A stretch of DNA of 64,000 nucleotides, from contig NZ_RCTF01000003.1 of NCBI RefSeq assembly GCF_003667445.1, forward strand, positions 248,001 to 312,000, in the 5' to 3' direction. The notes below the pieces were generated by a model that made no database searches, was not told the DNA's origin, and was given only the letters and a program-made list of their open reading frames with translations. Position numbers and translations under genes: made by a program. This stretch comes from Xanthobacter tagetidis. GTDB taxonomy: Bacteria; Pseudomonadota; Alphaproteobacteria; Rhizobiales; Xanthobacteraceae. Below, piece after piece: positions 35,348 through 43,384 of this stretch (positions within the stretch are counted from its first letter, which is position 1; the number at the start of each line of letters is the position of its first letter).

Positions 35348-36174
35348 GCGGCAGCCTCCGCGCTGCCAATCGTGGAGGCGGGTGCGCTTCTTCTGTCCCT
35401 CGCGGGTGCACAATCTCCGTCCCGCCTCCACGCCGACCTGAGGTCGGAAATCAGGGCCTTCGTCATTACCCGCAAGGCGTCGTGGTGCGAGTGGCCCTTG
35501 GTCCAGTCCGGCCGCGTCTCAGCGGTGCGGGCGCGGCGCGTGTCATAGATGGCGCGGTAGGGGCCCTTGGCCACGCTCTGCGCGCGGAACAGCGGCTCGC
35601 CGATCACGGCGAACATCTCCGCCCGGCGGCGCGGCGCATAGCCCGCCCGCGTCCAGTCCTCGGCCGAAAGGCCGCCTTCCCGCCGCCAGGTGGAGAAGGC
35701 CTTGCCCTCGAAGGTCATGAGCCCGAGGCGCTTGTGCAGCGGATCCTCATGGGCATAGGCGCCGATGTCGCCGGCCTCGCCGATGATGACCGCGAGGCCG
35801 AGATCGCCCAGGCCCTTCACCGCCTTGGCGAAGGGGTGGATGGGCAGGCGGCGCACGGCGCGCGCCATTTCCATCTCGACCTCGTGGCGCGCGCGGCCAT
35901 AGAGGCCGACCGCATGGGCGATGAGCTGAAGGTCCGCCTCCACGGCCGCCATCACGGCGGCGTCCTCCGGCTTCGGCGGCTTGCCGGCGAGCGCGGCCGC
36001 CAGCAGCCCGGCGGCGCGCTTGTTCACCTTCTCCTTCTGCGGGTCGTCGTAGCGCCAGCCGAGCGCGCGGCGCACCAGGGCGCCAGCGGCATTGGTGTTC
36101 TTGTTGGCGAGGGAAATGTGGAACTTGCGCCGCGCCTGCAATTCCATGAGCGTGGCGATGAGATCAGCCGGCAT
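35344..36174 (-). CDS. phage protein with IS110 transposase-like C-terminal (Transposase_20/HhH) domain
   Basis: 276 aa. The N-terminal half is helical with no visible DEDD catalytic carboxylates. The middle carries a helix-hairpin-helix of the IS110/IS1111 type: KAVKGLGDLGLAVIIGEAGD, IGAYAHEDPLHKRLGL. The C-terminus HHDALRVMTKALISDLRSAWR resembles the IS110 terminal helix. It lacks a complete transposase and sits inside the leftward early operon, so it is probably a domesticated DNA-binding protein and not an insertion sequence. Family relation is my judgement from motif shape. Confidence 0.55.
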   Translation of the reverse strand: MPADLIATLMELQARRKFHISLANKNTNAAGALVRRALGWRYDDPQKEKVNKRAAGLLAAALAGKPPKPEDAAVMAAVEADLQLIAHAVGLYGRARHEVEMEMARAVRRLPIHPFAKAVKGLGDLGLAVIIGEAGDIGAYAHEDPLHKRLGLMTFEGKAFSTWRREGGLSAEDWTRAGYAPRRRAEMFAVIGEPLFRAQSVAKGPYRAIYDTRRARTAETRPDWTKGHSHHDALRVMTKALISDLRSAWRRDGDCAPARDRRSAPASTIGSAEAAA

Positions 36175-37153
36175 TGGCGCGCCTTTCTGCCTCGATGATG
36201 GCCGTGCGCAGCGTCTCCTCGCGGATCGCCTCGCGGATTGTGGTGGAATCGGGCGCCTGCACATGGGCGATGATCGCCGAGAGCACGTGGTGCTCAATGC
36301 CGGTGCGCCGCGCCAGCCGGCGGGCCATGCCGAAGGTCATGGCGCCGATGGGCGTGCCCTCCACCGTGAAGGTGTCGAACAGGCTCTTGGCGATGGCGCC
36401 CTGCACCGCGGCGATGCCGGCGGCGCCGCGGCGCGCATGGCCGGGGAGGGGTCGATCCGGCGCGGGTGGTGCGCAACTGTCCTCGTGCGAGGCATGGCTC
36501 AACTGTCCCGGCCGGATCGATGGGGTCGGAGCGCGCGCGGGAAAAGCCATTTTGTCCGCCTGCTCGGCGGCGCTGGTTTGCTGTCCCACGCGGCTCCGAT
36601 CGGGGGGAGGTGAAGAGGGTACGCGGCTTTCGTCCTCGAACGAGGCAGGGTGCGCATGTCCTTCCTCACCTCCAACGGGTCGCCTGAGAGCGGGGGTCCA
36701 GCTCATGTCCTCATGCGAGGTGCGCGATGCTTGTCCCGTCTCAGGCGATGGCGGCGCGCCGGGGCCGGCCATGTCGGCCGCCACCTGGCGCAGATAGGCT
36801 TCGAGGCGCGCCTCGGCTTCGGCGCCGAACAGAGCGCGCAGCAGGCCGGCATCCTCGCGCACCACGGCGGCGGCGCCGCGCGCGGCGGCCGCCAGGTTGC
36901 CCCGGTTGCGCCGGAGCATGCGCACCGCGAGATCGTGCAGCCGCGCGGCGTCGGTGTCGTAGCCGGCACGCAGCAGAGCCGCGGCCATGGCGCCGTTGCC
37001 CGGGCCGCCGGGCGCGGGCTCAGAACGGGATTTCATCGTCCATGTCCTGGCTGGCGGCCTGGCTGGCGGGGCGGCAGTTTCGCGAGTGGTCGTCGCGCGA
37101 TCATAGTCCTCGGGCGGGCCATCCGGCCGGCGGCCGTCCTGCTTCTCGATCAT
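36164..37153 (-). CDS. phage hypothetical protein, early leftward operon
   Basis: 329 aa. Two folded-looking parts, about 50-130 (helical: RMLRRNRGNLAAAARGAAAV) and 250-329 (helical: IGAMTFGMARRLARRTGIEH), are joined by a Pro/Ser/His-rich linker in which the pattern SHEDS/TSHEDM recurs. I do not recognise the family. It overlaps the IS110-like gene by 11 bp and starts 3 bp after dnaN, so it is translated in the same operon. Confidence 0.6.
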   Translation of the reverse strand: MIEKQDGRRPDGPPEDYDRATTTRETAAPPARPPARTWTMKSRSEPAPGGPGNGAMAAALLRAGYDTDAARLHDLAVRMLRRNRGNLAAAARGAAAVVREDAGLLRALFGAEAEARLEAYLRQVAADMAGPGAPPSPETGQASRTSHEDMSWTPALRRPVGGEEGHAHPASFEDESRVPSSPPPDRSRVGQQTSAAEQADKMAFPARAPTPSIRPGQLSHASHEDSCAPPAPDRPLPGHARRGAAGIAAVQGAIAKSLFDTFTVEGTPIGAMTFGMARRLARRTGIEHHVLSAIIAHVQAPDSTTIREAIREETLRTAIIEAERRANAG

Positions 37154-37156
37154 GGT

Positions 37157-38272
37157 TCACACCCGCATCGGCATGAGCACGAAGAGCGACGCGTTGTCGC
37201 CCTCGGCGGTGATGAGGCAGGGGGAGCCGGCATCCTTCATGGCGAGGCGCGCGGCCTTGCCGGGCAGGGCGCCGAGGATGTCGGCCACGTAGCCGGCGTT
37301 GAAGCCGATCTCCAGCGGCGGGGCGGACCACTGCGCCTCCACTTCGTCGCGCGCCTCGCCCGTGTCGGGATTGGTGACGGAGAGGGTGAGGAGGCCCTCG
37401 GCGAATGCGAACTTCACCGCCCGCCCGCGCTCGCTGGAGACGGTGGAGACGCGCGCAACGGACGCGTCCAGTGCCGCCACGTCCAGGAGGGCGCGGTGCT
37501 CGCCATCCTTGGGGATGACGCGGTCATAGTCCGGGAAGGTGCCGTCGATCAGCTTGGTGGCCAGCGTGGTGACGCCCGCGGTCAGCGAGAGCCGCGTCGG
37601 GCTCACGCGGAGCGTCACCGCCTCATCGCCCAAAGGCTTGATGAGTCGTGCGATCTCGGCGACGGCCTTGCGCGGCACGATCACGCCCGGCATGGGATGG
37701 GCGCCCTCGGGCGCGAGGATGTTGTGCAGCGCCAGGCGGTGGCCGTCCGTCGCCACGGCGCGCAGCAGCGGGCCATCTTCGCAGACGGCGCCATGCAGAT
37801 AGATGCCGTTCAAGTAATAGCGCGTCTCCTCGGTGGAGATGGCGAAAGAAACGCGCTCGATCATGGTGGCGAGGCTCGAGGCCGCGAGCGGGAATTCGGC
37901 CGCCTCGCCGGCCACGGCGGACAGCTCGGGGAAATCGTCCACGTCCAGCGTGTTGAGCGTGGCGCGGCTGCGGCCGGCCTTCAGCGTGGCGCGGCCCTTT
38001 TCGGTGGTGATCTCCAGCTTTGCGCCGGCTGGCAGCTTCTTGAGGAATTCCACGGCGGTGAGCGGCATCGCGGCGCCGCCGGCCTGGGCCACCTCGGCCG
38101 GGCAGGTGGTGGTCACCTCCATGTCCAGATCGGTGCCGGTGAGCACCAGGCGGCCCTTCTCCGCCACCACCTTCATGGTGCCGAGGATCGGGATGGTGTT
38201 GCGCCGCTCGATCACGCGGGCGGCCCGCTCGACGGCGGAGAGGAGCGCGTCGCGTTCGGCAGTGATTTTCAT
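37157..38272 (-). CDS. dnaN: phage-encoded DNA polymerase III beta sliding clamp
   Basis: 371 aa, the normal length of a bacterial beta clamp. Recognisable segments include MKITAERDALLSAVERAARV, RRNTIPILGTMKV, the LTGTDLDMEV strand, FLKKLPAGAKLEI, and the C-terminal ITAEGDNASLFVLMPMRV. It forms a ring that tethers DNA polymerase and other clamp-binding proteins to DNA. It starts with a 4-bp ATGA overlap on the upstream small gene. A virus-borne clamp beside a nuclease and HhH protein suggests a phage-specific replication or repair complex (inference). Confidence 0.93.
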   Translation of the reverse strand: MKITAERDALLSAVERAARVIERRNTIPILGTMKVVAEKGRLVLTGTDLDMEVTTTCPAEVAQAGGAAMPLTAVEFLKKLPAGAKLEITTEKGRATLKAGRSRATLNTLDVDDFPELSAVAGEAAEFPLAASSLATMIERVSFAISTEETRYYLNGIYLHGAVCEDGPLLRAVATDGHRLALHNILAPEGAHPMPGVIVPRKAVAEIARLIKPLGDEAVTLRVSPTRLSLTAGVTTLATKLIDGTFPDYDRVIPKDGEHRALLDVAALDASVARVSTVSSERGRAVKFAFAEGLLTLSVTNPDTGEARDEVEAQWSAPPLEIGFNAGYVADILGALPGKAARLAMKDAGSPCLITAEGDNASLFVLMPMRV

Positions 38273-38520
38273 GATGTCTGGTCCCCGAACAAATCGGCGG
38301 TGATGGCCTCGGCCTCGCGGTCGATGCGGCGGGCGGCGGCCTTGCGCCTGGCGGCGCGGATTTCCTCGCGCAGGAGGTCGCAGGTGGCACGCACCAGCCG
38401 GGCGGCGAGGGCTGCGCGCGGGGCATGCCGGCGCGCGGCTTTGGCATAGTCCGCCGCCACGTCGCGGCGGCGGCGCTCGAGGTGCTCGGCGCGGGCGCCG
38501 GGAGCGGCGGCGGAGGCCAT
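38269..38520 (-). CDS. small basic helical phage protein
   Basis: 83 aa, very rich in Ala, Arg and Glu and predicted to be one or two long helices (EHLERRRRDVAADYAKAARR). The family is not recognised. Its stop overlaps the dnaN start by 4 bp (ATGA), implying translational coupling; a clamp-associated protein is possible. The C-terminal LFGDQTS faintly resembles a clamp-binding QLxLF-type peptide, but this is weak. Confidence 0.55.
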   Translation of the reverse strand: MASAAAPGARAEHLERRRRDVAADYAKAARRHAPRAALAARLVRATCDLLREEIRAARRKAAARRIDREAEAITADLFGDQTS

Positions 38521-38548
38521 AGTTTCCGGCTCCTTCCTGGCGGGCGCG

Positions 38549-39532
38549 TCAGGCCGCGTTCATCTCCGGCGTGCCCTCGAAGCAGGGCAGGCCGGTCTGC
38601 TCGGCGACGATGTCGAGGTCAGCGCGCACGCGCTCGGTCACGTGCACGTCGGGCCGGTAGATCTGGTAGAACCAGATGATCTTGCTGTTGGCGGTGCGAT
38701 AACGCAGGCGCACCGGCACGCGCACCTTCTCGCCCATGAAGAATGGGGAGATGGAGAGGATGAAGATGCCGGGCACGGTGAGCGGCTTGCCGTCCGCCGT
38801 CTGGTGCTCCTCCTGCCACTGGATCTGCCCGGCGCCGGACTGGAGCGTGTGCGCATTCTTCACCGCGCTGGCGACGTGCACATGCAGCCCGCGGGAGAGC
38901 TGCACCACGTCCGCCGGTGTCGCCACGGTGGTGGCGAATTCCCGCTCCAGCTCGCTCTTCTCGGTGTCGTAGGGGCTGGAGAGCTCCATCACGTGGTCTT
39001 CGAGGAAGGCCGCGAAGTCCAGTTGCGACATCGCCTCGCCGTCCATCTTCACCCAGGCCTTCCACTCCTCGGAGAGCGGGAAATCGTAATGGATGCGGTG
39101 CTTGCCGTTGTCCGCCGCGCCGCCCTCGGCCGCCTCGTGATAGTCGATCACCGCCGTGAAGCCGGGCTTCTGCCAGGTGGTGTCCGCGAACACCGCTGAA
39201 TGCGCGGTCTTGTGGCGCAGCGCCAGGTCGATGAAGCTTTGCAGCGTGAGCGCCTTGGCGGTGCCGGTCTTGAGCTTCGGCCGGATGCGGTACTGTTCGA
39301 TGTGGCTCTTGAGGCCGACGATCTGTCCGTTCTTCGGGTCCCAGCCGAGATCGACGCGTGGCGGCAGGCCGTTATCGTTCAGCGCAGCGAGGTCGATGGT
39401 GATCGTCGTCGGCTCGGCCGCCTTGGCGCCGAGGTCGGCGATGAACTTGGCGTCGAAGCCGGGCGCGACGGGGGGCATGCCGATGCTCTCGGCCAGCAGT
39501 TCGATGTGGGGGGCGGGTTTCGTGGGTGCCAT
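38549..39532 (-). CDS. DUF2303 family phage protein
   Basis: 327 aa. The family hallmarks are present: LQSFIDLALRHKTAHSAVFAD, FTAVIDYHEA, HRIHYDFPLSEEWKAW, FAAFLEDHV, and the C-terminal FEGTPE. DUF2303 proteins occur beside phage recombination and replication genes; their biochemical role is unknown. It lies 30 bp after the next small gene and 28 bp before the basic helical protein, in the leftward operon. Confidence 0.85.
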   Translation of the reverse strand: MAPTKPAPHIELLAESIGMPPVAPGFDAKFIADLGAKAAEPTTITIDLAALNDNGLPPRVDLGWDPKNGQIVGLKSHIEQYRIRPKLKTGTAKALTLQSFIDLALRHKTAHSAVFADTTWQKPGFTAVIDYHEAAEGGAADNGKHRIHYDFPLSEEWKAWVKMDGEAMSQLDFAAFLEDHVMELSSPYDTEKSELEREFATTVATPADVVQLSRGLHVHVASAVKNAHTLQSGAGQIQWQEEHQTADGKPLTVPGIFILSISPFFMGEKVRVPVRLRYRTANSKIIWFYQIYRPDVHVTERVRADLDIVAEQTGLPCFEGTPEMNAA

Positions 39533-39562
39533 GGGAAAGGGCCTTTCGGGCTGGGGAGGGGC

Positions 39563-39907
39563 TCAGGCGTCGCCAGCGGCCGCGAGCGGGCGCGGGCCGG
39601 CGAACATGTTCATCTGCTGGGGGTGCTCGGTGCTGAGGGAGCCGTCGTCGAGCACCCAATAGAAGCTCGAGCCGCGCGCGGGCTTCGGCACCTTGGCCTC
39701 GATGGCACCGGTGATGGTGGCCTGAGAGCCTTCCACCTCAATGTCGAGGGTGAGCACCACCTTGCCCTTGGCCTTCGCCTTGGGGCGACCGCCGGTGAGC
39801 TCCTTGAGCTGGGCGAGCGCGCCGGTGATCTGGACCGACATTTCCTGCGCGAGATCGCCGCCCTCCAGGGCGCCGATGATGGTCTGTGCGTCGCGAATGC
39901 GCTGCAT
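39563..39907 (-). CDS. phage hypothetical protein paired with DUF2303
   Basis: 114 aa. N-terminal helices (MQRIRDAQTIIGALEGGDLA) precede a beta-rich segment, KGKVVLTLDIEVEGSQATIT, and an AKVPKPAR loop. This small protein regularly sits next to DUF2303 genes in phages (family knowledge). The function is unknown. Confidence 0.7.
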   Translation of the reverse strand: MQRIRDAQTIIGALEGGDLAQEMSVQITGALAQLKELTGGRPKAKAKGKVVLTLDIEVEGSQATITGAIEAKVPKPARGSSFYWVLDDGSLSTEHPQQMNMFAGPRPLAAAGDA

Positions 39908-39980
39908 CGAAGGTCTCCGTTTCGTTTGCGCCGTTCGCGAAGGCGCCCGTGCCGGGCCCCTGCTCGGGCGCGGATGAGGC

Positions 39981-40676
39981 TCACGCCGCCCGCTTGGCGG
40001 CGAGGTGGGGGAAGTAGGTGTGGAGGCGCGCGCGCCATTCGTCGGCGGCCTTGGGCCAGGGCCACACCTGGATGCGGCCCTTGAGCTTCGCGGGCGCCCA
40101 ATCCTCCACCGCGGGGTCCCACGGCTTCGGCGCGGGCGCGAGCAAATGGCGGCGCTCGGCGGCCAGCATGGCGAGGTCCCATTCGGCCACGCGCCGGGCG
40201 ATCTCCGGCGCCAACGGCCAGGGGTGGCCGGCGGCGGCGTGGATGGCGCGGTCGAGGTCGGCCTTGAGGCCGGCGAGCGCGATGCGGAAGATCCCCGCGC
40301 CGGCGCCGGCGATCATCGTGGGCGGCGTTCCGGCAAGCCGCAGGTGATCCTCGATCACCTTGCCGACGCGAAGGTCGAGCGCCTGCGCCAGCGGCGTCAT
40401 GATGTCCTTGCAGGCATATTCGTGCGCGTCGTGCAGGATGAACGCCTGCGCGGTCTCGATGCTGCCGGTCTGCGCCACGATGGCGTCGGCGCCGAGCACC
40501 ATGTGCTGCGCCACGCTGTAGGGGCCGCCGCGCACGTGCCCGCCGAAGCGCGGCTCGCGGGCGAGCGCCTCGGCCACGTCGGTGTCGAGGTCGATCATGG
40601 CCGCAGTCGGCGCCATGAGATCGAGCGCCCGGCCAGTGCCGGTCTGGATCCAGGGGGCGGGCGTGCGGGCGCTCAT
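39981..40676 (-). CDS. HD-domain phosphohydrolase (YfbR/5'-nucleotidase-like), phage
   Basis: 231 aa. The HD signature is visible as QHMVLGAD (first His) and ILHDAHEYACKDI (His-Asp pair), preceded by the usual TGRALDLMAPTA opening and followed by an Asp-containing helix (LKADLDRAIH). Related phage enzymes dephosphorylate deoxynucleotides or remove oxidised nucleotides to favour phage DNA synthesis. The substrate is inferred. Its start overlaps the upstream stop by 4 bp. Confidence 0.82.
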   Translation of the reverse strand: MSARTPAPWIQTGTGRALDLMAPTAAMIDLDTDVAEALAREPRFGGHVRGGPYSVAQHMVLGADAIVAQTGSIETAQAFILHDAHEYACKDIMTPLAQALDLRVGKVIEDHLRLAGTPPTMIAGAGAGIFRIALAGLKADLDRAIHAAAGHPWPLAPEIARRVAEWDLAMLAAERRHLLAPAPKPWDPAVEDWAPAKLKGRIQVWPWPKAADEWRARLHTYFPHLAAKRAA

Positions 40677-40951
40677 GCCGCCTCTCCGTCGTCGGGCTGG
40701 ATGGGCTGGAAATCAGGCCCGGCGCCGCCGAGGCGGGCGCGGGCGATCTCCAGGCTGCGGTCGATGGTGCGCTGGACGCGGGGCGTGCAGCGCGGGTCGG
40801 GCCGCGTGTTGGCGAGCCACATGCCGATCTGCTCGGCGGCCTCGCGCTGGCCGTCGCGCGCCGCCTGCAGCAGCGCCTGGCTTGCGGCCCACACCAGCTT
40901 GGCGATGGCGCCGGGGCCGGTGCCGGAGGGCGAATAGGTGATGAGCGCCAT
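40673..40951 (-). CDS. small phage hypothetical protein
   Basis: 92 aa, helical. MALITYSPSGTGPGAIAKLV is followed by LLQAARDGQREAAEQI and the basic tail RTIDRSLEIARARLGG. The family is not recognised. ATGA overlap with the HD gene and a 3-bp gap from the upstream gene place it firmly in the operon. Confidence 0.55.
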   Translation of the reverse strand: MALITYSPSGTGPGAIAKLVWAASQALLQAARDGQREAAEQIGMWLANTRPDPRCTPRVQRTIDRSLEIARARLGGAGPDFQPIQPDDGEAA

Positions 40952-40954
40952 GGG

Positions 40955-41215
40955 TCACACCTCCATCATCTCGCGCGTGGCCTGGAAGAGAGCGGCGGCG
41001 CCGGCGAGCCAGAGCAGGCCGACCCCGGCGCCGATGTGCACGGCGCCAAGGGCGCACTGCTGTGCGACGGCTGCCGTTGGATCTGTTGGGTAGGGGGAAG
41101 GTGCGGAGCCGCAGCCGAGGTCTCTTGGCGGCTGCGGCTCCGCTTGTCCCGGCGCCGGGGGGCAGTGGCGCCGGAAGGGATTGCTCAGGCGCAGGCCGAG
41201 CGTGCGGACCATCAC
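40955..41215 (-). CDS. small phage membrane protein
   Basis: 86 aa. A basic, Pro-rich first half precedes one hydrophobic segment near residues 55-78 (GAVHIGAGVGLLWLAGAAAL). It may sit in the inner membrane. The function is unknown. Its start overlaps the upstream stop by 4 bp. Confidence 0.5.
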   Translation of the reverse strand: MMVRTLGLRLSNPFRRHCPPAPGQAEPQPPRDLGCGSAPSPYPTDPTAAVAQQCALGAVHIGAGVGLLWLAGAAALFQATREMMEV

Positions 41216-41616
41216 GCCACCTCGGCGGGCAGCGGGCCGGCGATGCCGCGGGCCTCGTCGGCATATTCGATGATCTGCGCGGCGGTGAATCCGGCGCGGG
41301 CCAGGTCGTGCACGTCGCAGGAGCCCGCCAGGGCCACGCGCTCGCGCATCACCTGCGCCATGCGCTGCGCCACGTCGTGCGCGGCGTCGTCATTGGCGGG
41401 GGCGCGGGCCACCAGCACGAAGCGCGCGGCGATGAAGGCCCCTTCGAAATCGTAGAGGTGCACATAGGGCCCTTCGCCGAGGGCGGCCGCGAGCACGTCC
41501 TCGGCCGGCTGCGTGGCCCGCACCTGGTAGATCTGGCCCTTGATGAGCCGGCCCGTGGGCTGCACGCAGCGCACCACGTCGCGCGGGGCAAAGGGGCTGT
41601 GAACCTGCGCCATCAC
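41212..41616 (-). CDS. phage hypothetical protein
   Basis: 134 aa. The first half looks like an SH3-like barrel (FAPRDVVRCVQPTGRLIKGQ, IYQVRATQP) and the second is helical with AGFTAAQIIEYADEARG. No family assigned. Four-bp overlaps at both ends mark it as a coupled member of the leftward operon. Confidence 0.6.
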   Translation of the reverse strand: MMAQVHSPFAPRDVVRCVQPTGRLIKGQIYQVRATQPAEDVLAAALGEGPYVHLYDFEGAFIAARFVLVARAPANDDAAHDVAQRMAQVMRERVALAGSCDVHDLARAGFTAAQIIEYADEARGIAGPLPAEVA

Positions 41617-41948
41617 GCGGCCTTTCCGGTGCGCTCGGCCGCGGCGGCGGCGGCCAGCGTGTCGGCCAGCGCCGCCTGCGCCTTGGCGAGGCGCTCGGTG
41701 GCGATGGGCATGGTGGCGAGGATGGTGGCGGCGGTGTCGGCCATCTCCGTCTGGAGGTGGGCGAGGAAGCGGTTGGCCTCTTCGCCGCCCTCGTCGGCGG
41801 CCTTCACCGCGTCGGGCTGGCGCGCGAAGGTGAACCCCTCGAACTTGCGGACGGCGCCGGCGAGCCGGTCCAGCACCTCGCCGAGGCCGGCGAGGTTGAG
41901 AGCCGCATCCGCCGCTTCGGGCGGGGAAAGCTGGTCGGGAAGGTGCAT
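41613..41948 (-). CDS. first gene of the leftward early operon, unknown function
   Basis: 111 aa from ATG 41948 (MHLPDQLSPPEAADAAL), which has GGGGA 6-10 bp upstream; in-frame ATGs at 41960, 41981 and 42005 are alternatives, but the last two fall in or before the operator at 41980-41994. The protein is helical and Ala-rich (MADTAATILATMPIATERLA). Its function is unknown. Being immediately behind the repressor operators, it is the earliest leftward product. Confidence 0.6.
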   Translation of the reverse strand: MHLPDQLSPPEAADAALNLAGLGEVLDRLAGAVRKFEGFTFARQPDAVKAADEGGEEANRFLAHLQTEMADTAATILATMPIATERLAKAQAALADTLAAAAAAERTGKAA

Positions 41949-41979
41949 TGGTGTCCCCATCGGGTGCGATGGGTTATGC

Positions 41980-42028
41980 ATACATTTAATGTATGTTCCC
42001 GGCAATAGGGCAAATACAGAAAATGTAT
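41980..42028 (-). promoter_or_regulatory. leftward early promoter region with two repressor operators (ATACA-N5-TGTAT)
   Basis: Two 15-bp dyads: 41980-41994 (ATACATTTAATGTAT, a perfect palindrome around a central T) and 42014-42028 (ATACAGAAAATGTAT, same arms, different centre), spaced 34 bp. The first is identical to the operator at 44072-44086. A possible minus-strand -35 (TTGCCG near 42001-42006) lies between them and a weak -10 overlaps the first dyad. Binding by the S24 repressor would shut the leftward operon. Confidence 0.75.
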
Positions 42029-42099
42029 TCTTGCGCGCTCACGTTGCAGCTTGAGGCGGGCTTTGCCTAGAGTTTCCCGTCTGGTTGCGGGAGGCGGGA

Positions 42100-42745
42100 A
42101 TGGGGCTGGAGGGGGGAGCGGTGGGCGACATCCTGAGGTTTCAGGTGCAGGGCTCGGCGCGGGTGCCTTATGTCGTCATGTTCGAGGGTTCCGGCGGTGG
42201 TTTGCGCGCCTTCTGCACCTGCCCGGCCGGCGGGCGGGGCGGGCGTTTCTGCAAGCACGCGGCAGGGCTACTGATGGGCGATGTGACGGCGCTCGTCGGG
42301 CGGCGACCTAAGCGCGGTCGAGGCCCTCAAGGCGCGGGCGCTCGGCTCGCCGCTGGTGGCGCAGGCCGTCATGCACCGGGGCAAGCCCTCCCCACCCACA
42401 ATGGCGGCTGTGGCAAGCCTTGCGGATGTGCGCGCCGGCTGCGCAGATCTGATCACGCGCCTCGGCCTCGAGGCCGTGCTGGAAGGTGATCCCGCAGAAG
42501 CGCAATGGCTCGGCCTGCATCGGCGCGGCAAGAGCGGGCGGCTGCTGAAGGAGCCTGTGGCGGCGCTCGCCTATGAGCGCGTGGCGTTCGAACTGGTCGA
42601 GCTGCCCGACGGCACTTGGGCGGAAGAGGAGCGGGGCCTGCGTGAGCGCCCGTGGATCGTCCGGCTGAAGTCCGGCACCACGACCTATCGATCGCTGGAG
42701 CGGGCGGCGGGCGTCTTCCGCGCCGGGCTGGAGGCGATGGGCTAG
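42100..42745 (+). pseudogene. SWIM zinc-finger protein gene with a +1 frameshift
   Basis: ATG 42100 is preceded by GGGAGG. The first frame encodes a SWIM motif, FCTCPAGG...FCKHAAGLLMGD (Cys-x-Cys then Cys-x-His), and derails into Arg/Gly-rich sequence after TALVG. Removing one G from the GGG at 42298-42300 restores VGGDLSAVEALKARALG and joins the second frame, which runs through LADVRAGCADLITRLGLEAV to TAG 42745. The repaired protein would be 214 aa. Real decay, a programmed slip or a read error are all possible. SWIM domains bind DNA or proteins. Confidence 0.72.
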
Positions 42746-43374
42746 GGAATGAAGGCGAGGCCTGGGGCCTTCGCGAAAGTGACGTTGCCGTTCTGGTCGA
42801 TGGGGCTGCCGCACAGCATCTGCGACACCCGCTTGCTGGCGAAGAAGCCCGGCTCCTTGCCGCCGCCGAGATCATACCAGAGGTGATGTCCCGCGATCAC
42901 GCCCGTGCGCTCGTCGTAGGCCGGGATGAGGCGCGGCTTGTCGGGCACCACGAGTTCCAGTTCGATGGATGTTTTCCAGCCCTTGGCCAGCCGATGCGGC
43001 GCATATTCCTTCTGCACCCGCGCCTTAACGGCTGTCAGGTCCGCCCACATGGCCCCGCCGAGCGGCCGGCAGGCTTCGCGGAAGGCGGCGATGGCGCGCA
43101 GGACGTCGTCACGGGACATCAGGTTTGATTCGGCGATCTGCGGCTCGACGGCCTGCGGCGCCGGCTCGGCGCGTATCACCTCGGCCGTGGTGACCGCATC
43201 GCGCGGGCTTTCGCGCGCGACCCGGGCGATGATGAGGAAGGCCACCAAGCAGCCGAAGATGATCGCGGCGGTTCTGCGGTTGCAACCGCGGCGCAACGGC
43301 GCTCCGCATTTGAGGCAGGCTTTCGCGCGCGGGCTGATCTCGGCGCCGCAATCGGTGCACTTGACCAGCCGCAT
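42742..43374 (-). CDS. zinc-ribbon membrane-anchored phage protein
   Basis: 210 aa. The N-terminus is a four-cysteine zinc ribbon (CTDCGAEISPRAKACLKCG), followed by a basic patch and one membrane helix (TAAIIFGCLVAFLIIARVA, about 35-53). The C-terminal domain, KTSIELELVVPDKPRLIPAY onwards, is mixed alpha/beta. It lies downstream of the repressor on the same strand, a usual site for lysogenic-conversion genes. It overlaps the SWIM gene stop by 4 bp, tail to tail. The function is unknown. Confidence 0.65.
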   Translation of the reverse strand: MRLVKCTDCGAEISPRAKACLKCGAPLRRGCNRRTAAIIFGCLVAFLIIARVARESPRDAVTTAEVIRAEPAPQAVEPQIAESNLMSRDDVLRAIAAFREACRPLGGAMWADLTAVKARVQKEYAPHRLAKGWKTSIELELVVPDKPRLIPAYDERTGVIAGHHLWYDLGGGKEPGFFASKRVSQMLCGSPIDQNGNVTFAKAPGLAFIP

Positions 43375-43384
43375 GCAGCGCCTC

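Noticed and set aside
35344..36174. complete IS110-family insertion sequence
   Set aside because: No DEDD domain is visible, no IS ends were found, and the gene is embedded by overlaps in the phage operon.
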